DNA of 64,000 nt. Source: Epiperipatus broadwayi. Taxonomy: Eukaryota > Onychophora > Udeonychophora > Euonychophora > Peripatidae. Positions within the stretch are counted from its first letter, which is position 1; each line of letters starts with the position of its first letter. The stretch covers positions 434,001 to 498,000 of the forward strand of contig JAQFVV010012499.1 in NCBI GenBank assembly GCA_028023455.1, in the 5' to 3' direction. This document shows positions 62,601 through 64,000 of the stretch, piece after piece. Made by a program: the position numbers and the translations under genes. Below the pieces are notes generated by a model. That model had not been told where the DNA came from and searched no databases. It worked only from the letters and a program-made list of their open reading frames with translations.

Positions 62601-64000
62601 TACTTTTTCATCTTTCCTTGCAACTTCACAAATTTTAATAACTCACTTAATACTATATAATTATTTTTCCAGTCAACTATACCTTTTTTATATAAGTAAC
62701 CACACTATATGTAAATACAAAGTTATATTTCAAAGTAATCTACATATTCTCATTATTTATATTTTCAACCATTACTTATTCACTGCAAAATAAAGGTTTC
62801 CTACGTTTTCCCCAGCCTTTCAATTCCAATTTATATAGATTCTTTTTTTTCCATATCATCCTAGAAAATTTGTCACTAGTTTATTAATATATATATATCA
62901 ATTGATAAGCTTTTACTTATAACTACTAACATTGATTTATTATAGTCAGTCTTGCCATCGCTGTTAGTTCAAAAGAATGTTTTACATGTATTCAGTATTT
63001 GAGTTTTCGTAGTGTTATTTAGCCGCTTTAATAATGGATATTCGTTATAAATATTTATAATATTATTATAACTTTTAACACATTTTTGTTATTATAATAT
63101 AAATAAAATTATTGCATAAACTAAAATTTCTTGATTTCATATTATTTTAGAAATAAGTAGGAAATTTATATGAAAGCTTGTATAAATATATATATATTTA
63201 CGTGTAATCACATTTAAAATAATAAGATAATAGGTTCGTCACCTTCAATATTTATACAATTTACATTGTAACACTTTTAATAGAGATTTCACTTTAAAAA
63301 CAAAAACTTTTCACCAGCTGGATTTTATAACATAAAAGTATTGCATTTATAAATATTAAGATTATCAACAAAAAAAAAAAAAAGCAATTTGCGGTCAAAG
63401 GGAGCATCTGTCTATTTGAGTTTCTCATTTGATAATTTTATCGCGACTTTCTTTATTTACAGATTTAAAAAAAGAGCTAATGTTTCTTGGTAAAATAAAA
63501 CGAAACAGGTGAAGTTGAGCTTAGGAATTAATAATCCATTAGGCAATTGAAAGCAGATAAAGTTTATTCAAATGTAATCTAGAAAAAAAAGATTTTATTT
63601 CATTAAATTATTTACCAAAATATATTTCCCTAATAGTAAATATTTACTTGCTTAGCAACAATGGTAAATTCACAATCAAAATCAAATGTATATGCTTTCT
63701 TTACATTTAGATGCTTGTACACATGCAAAAATATACATAACTCGTTAGCTTCTAGTTGTGTACCTCAATAGAATTAAAAATATTTTCCACATTTTTGTAT
63801 AGATGATATTCTGTTTCAGATAAAAAAAAAAAAGTAAACTGCTGAATATAAATATTTCGCACTAAATTTGCAGTCTCCAGATAACCTCAAAAACAAACAA
63901 ATCTGAGTCGTTTTTTTTTTTTTTTAAAGAGTAAATAACATTTATTTTTAATGTTTATATTGGGGACTGGAATCTATTAAGTTGCTTGAGGACAAAAAAA
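56680..64000. other. AT-rich intergenic DNA, nothing recognised
   Basis: About 7.3 kb with no supported gene. Less AT-rich patches at 57000-57300 and 58130-58370 have open frames on both strands with no recognised relative. TTAACCCTT at about 59382 faces AAGGGTTAA at about 60147, but the arms do not extend. A (TA)n/(TG)n tract lies at 58373-58403. T-runs and (AT)n are frequent to the end. Confidence 0.5.
58373..58403. repeat. (AT)n/(GT)n compound microsatellite
   Basis: An alternating AT run passes into GT. Confidence 0.92.

Overview
This is an AT-rich stretch of nuclear DNA from a eukaryote, almost certainly an invertebrate animal. Evidence is the dense (AT)n and (TAA)n tracts, RTE-like LINEs with animal-type endonuclease and reverse transcriptase motifs, a Ty3/gypsy LTR retrotransposon, hammerhead-ribozyme repeats of a kind known from animals, and a short piece of an animal-type histone H2B gene. 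The species cannot be fixed from the sequence. No complete host gene is visible. Most open frames here are short, AT-driven and spurious. I ran no computation: alignments and foldings were done by eye, so repeat borders are approximate.

Layout. 1-6.5 kb: unannotatable AT-rich DNA with a 158-bp (TAA)n tract and one unrecognised open frame at about 3.1-3.5 kb. 6.5-7.35 kb: a large inverted repeat whose short centre holds the 5' leader and first 24 codons of a histone H2B gene. 12.96-13.6 kb: a head-to-head repeat array of 336-bp units. 14.06-17.98 kb: a decayed RTE-like LINE, split by a 1.1-kb head-to-head array (15.17-16.28 kb) with a 13-bp target-site duplication. 25.47-32.70 kb: a GC-richer Ty3/gypsy element with about 1.87-kb LTRs, most of gag missing and pol broken into several frames. 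It also contains a 28-base N gap and a 20-bp sequencing-adapter remnant. 34.35 kb: a small foldback element. 40.3-41.1 kb: a fragment of a different LINE. 44.5-46.25 kb: a second head-to-head ribozyme array of about 409-bp units, next to a 5'-truncated minus-strand RTE copy (46.25-47.5 kb). 50.2-50.6 kb: a repeated short palindrome. 51.55-52.9 kb: the 5' half of a third RTE copy. 53.6-55.5 kb: a minisatellite followed by a broken coiled-coil coding region with 11-residue repeats. The rest, including 57-64 kb, shows nothing recognisable.

The most interesting system is the pair of head-to-head arrays at 15.2-16.3 and 44.5-46.2 kb. Their units (about 445-470 bp and 409 bp) are unrelated in sequence, but each carries one hammerhead-like ribozyme of the same design: a CUGANGA core, a short stem II, GAAA, a minimal palindromic stem III, and a stem I with an internal loop. 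They look like non-autonomous, retrozyme-like or Penelope-LTR-like elements, inserted as inverted multimers with the ribozyme strands pointing outwards. That arrangement is expected if twin-primed reverse transcription acted on multimeric RNA.
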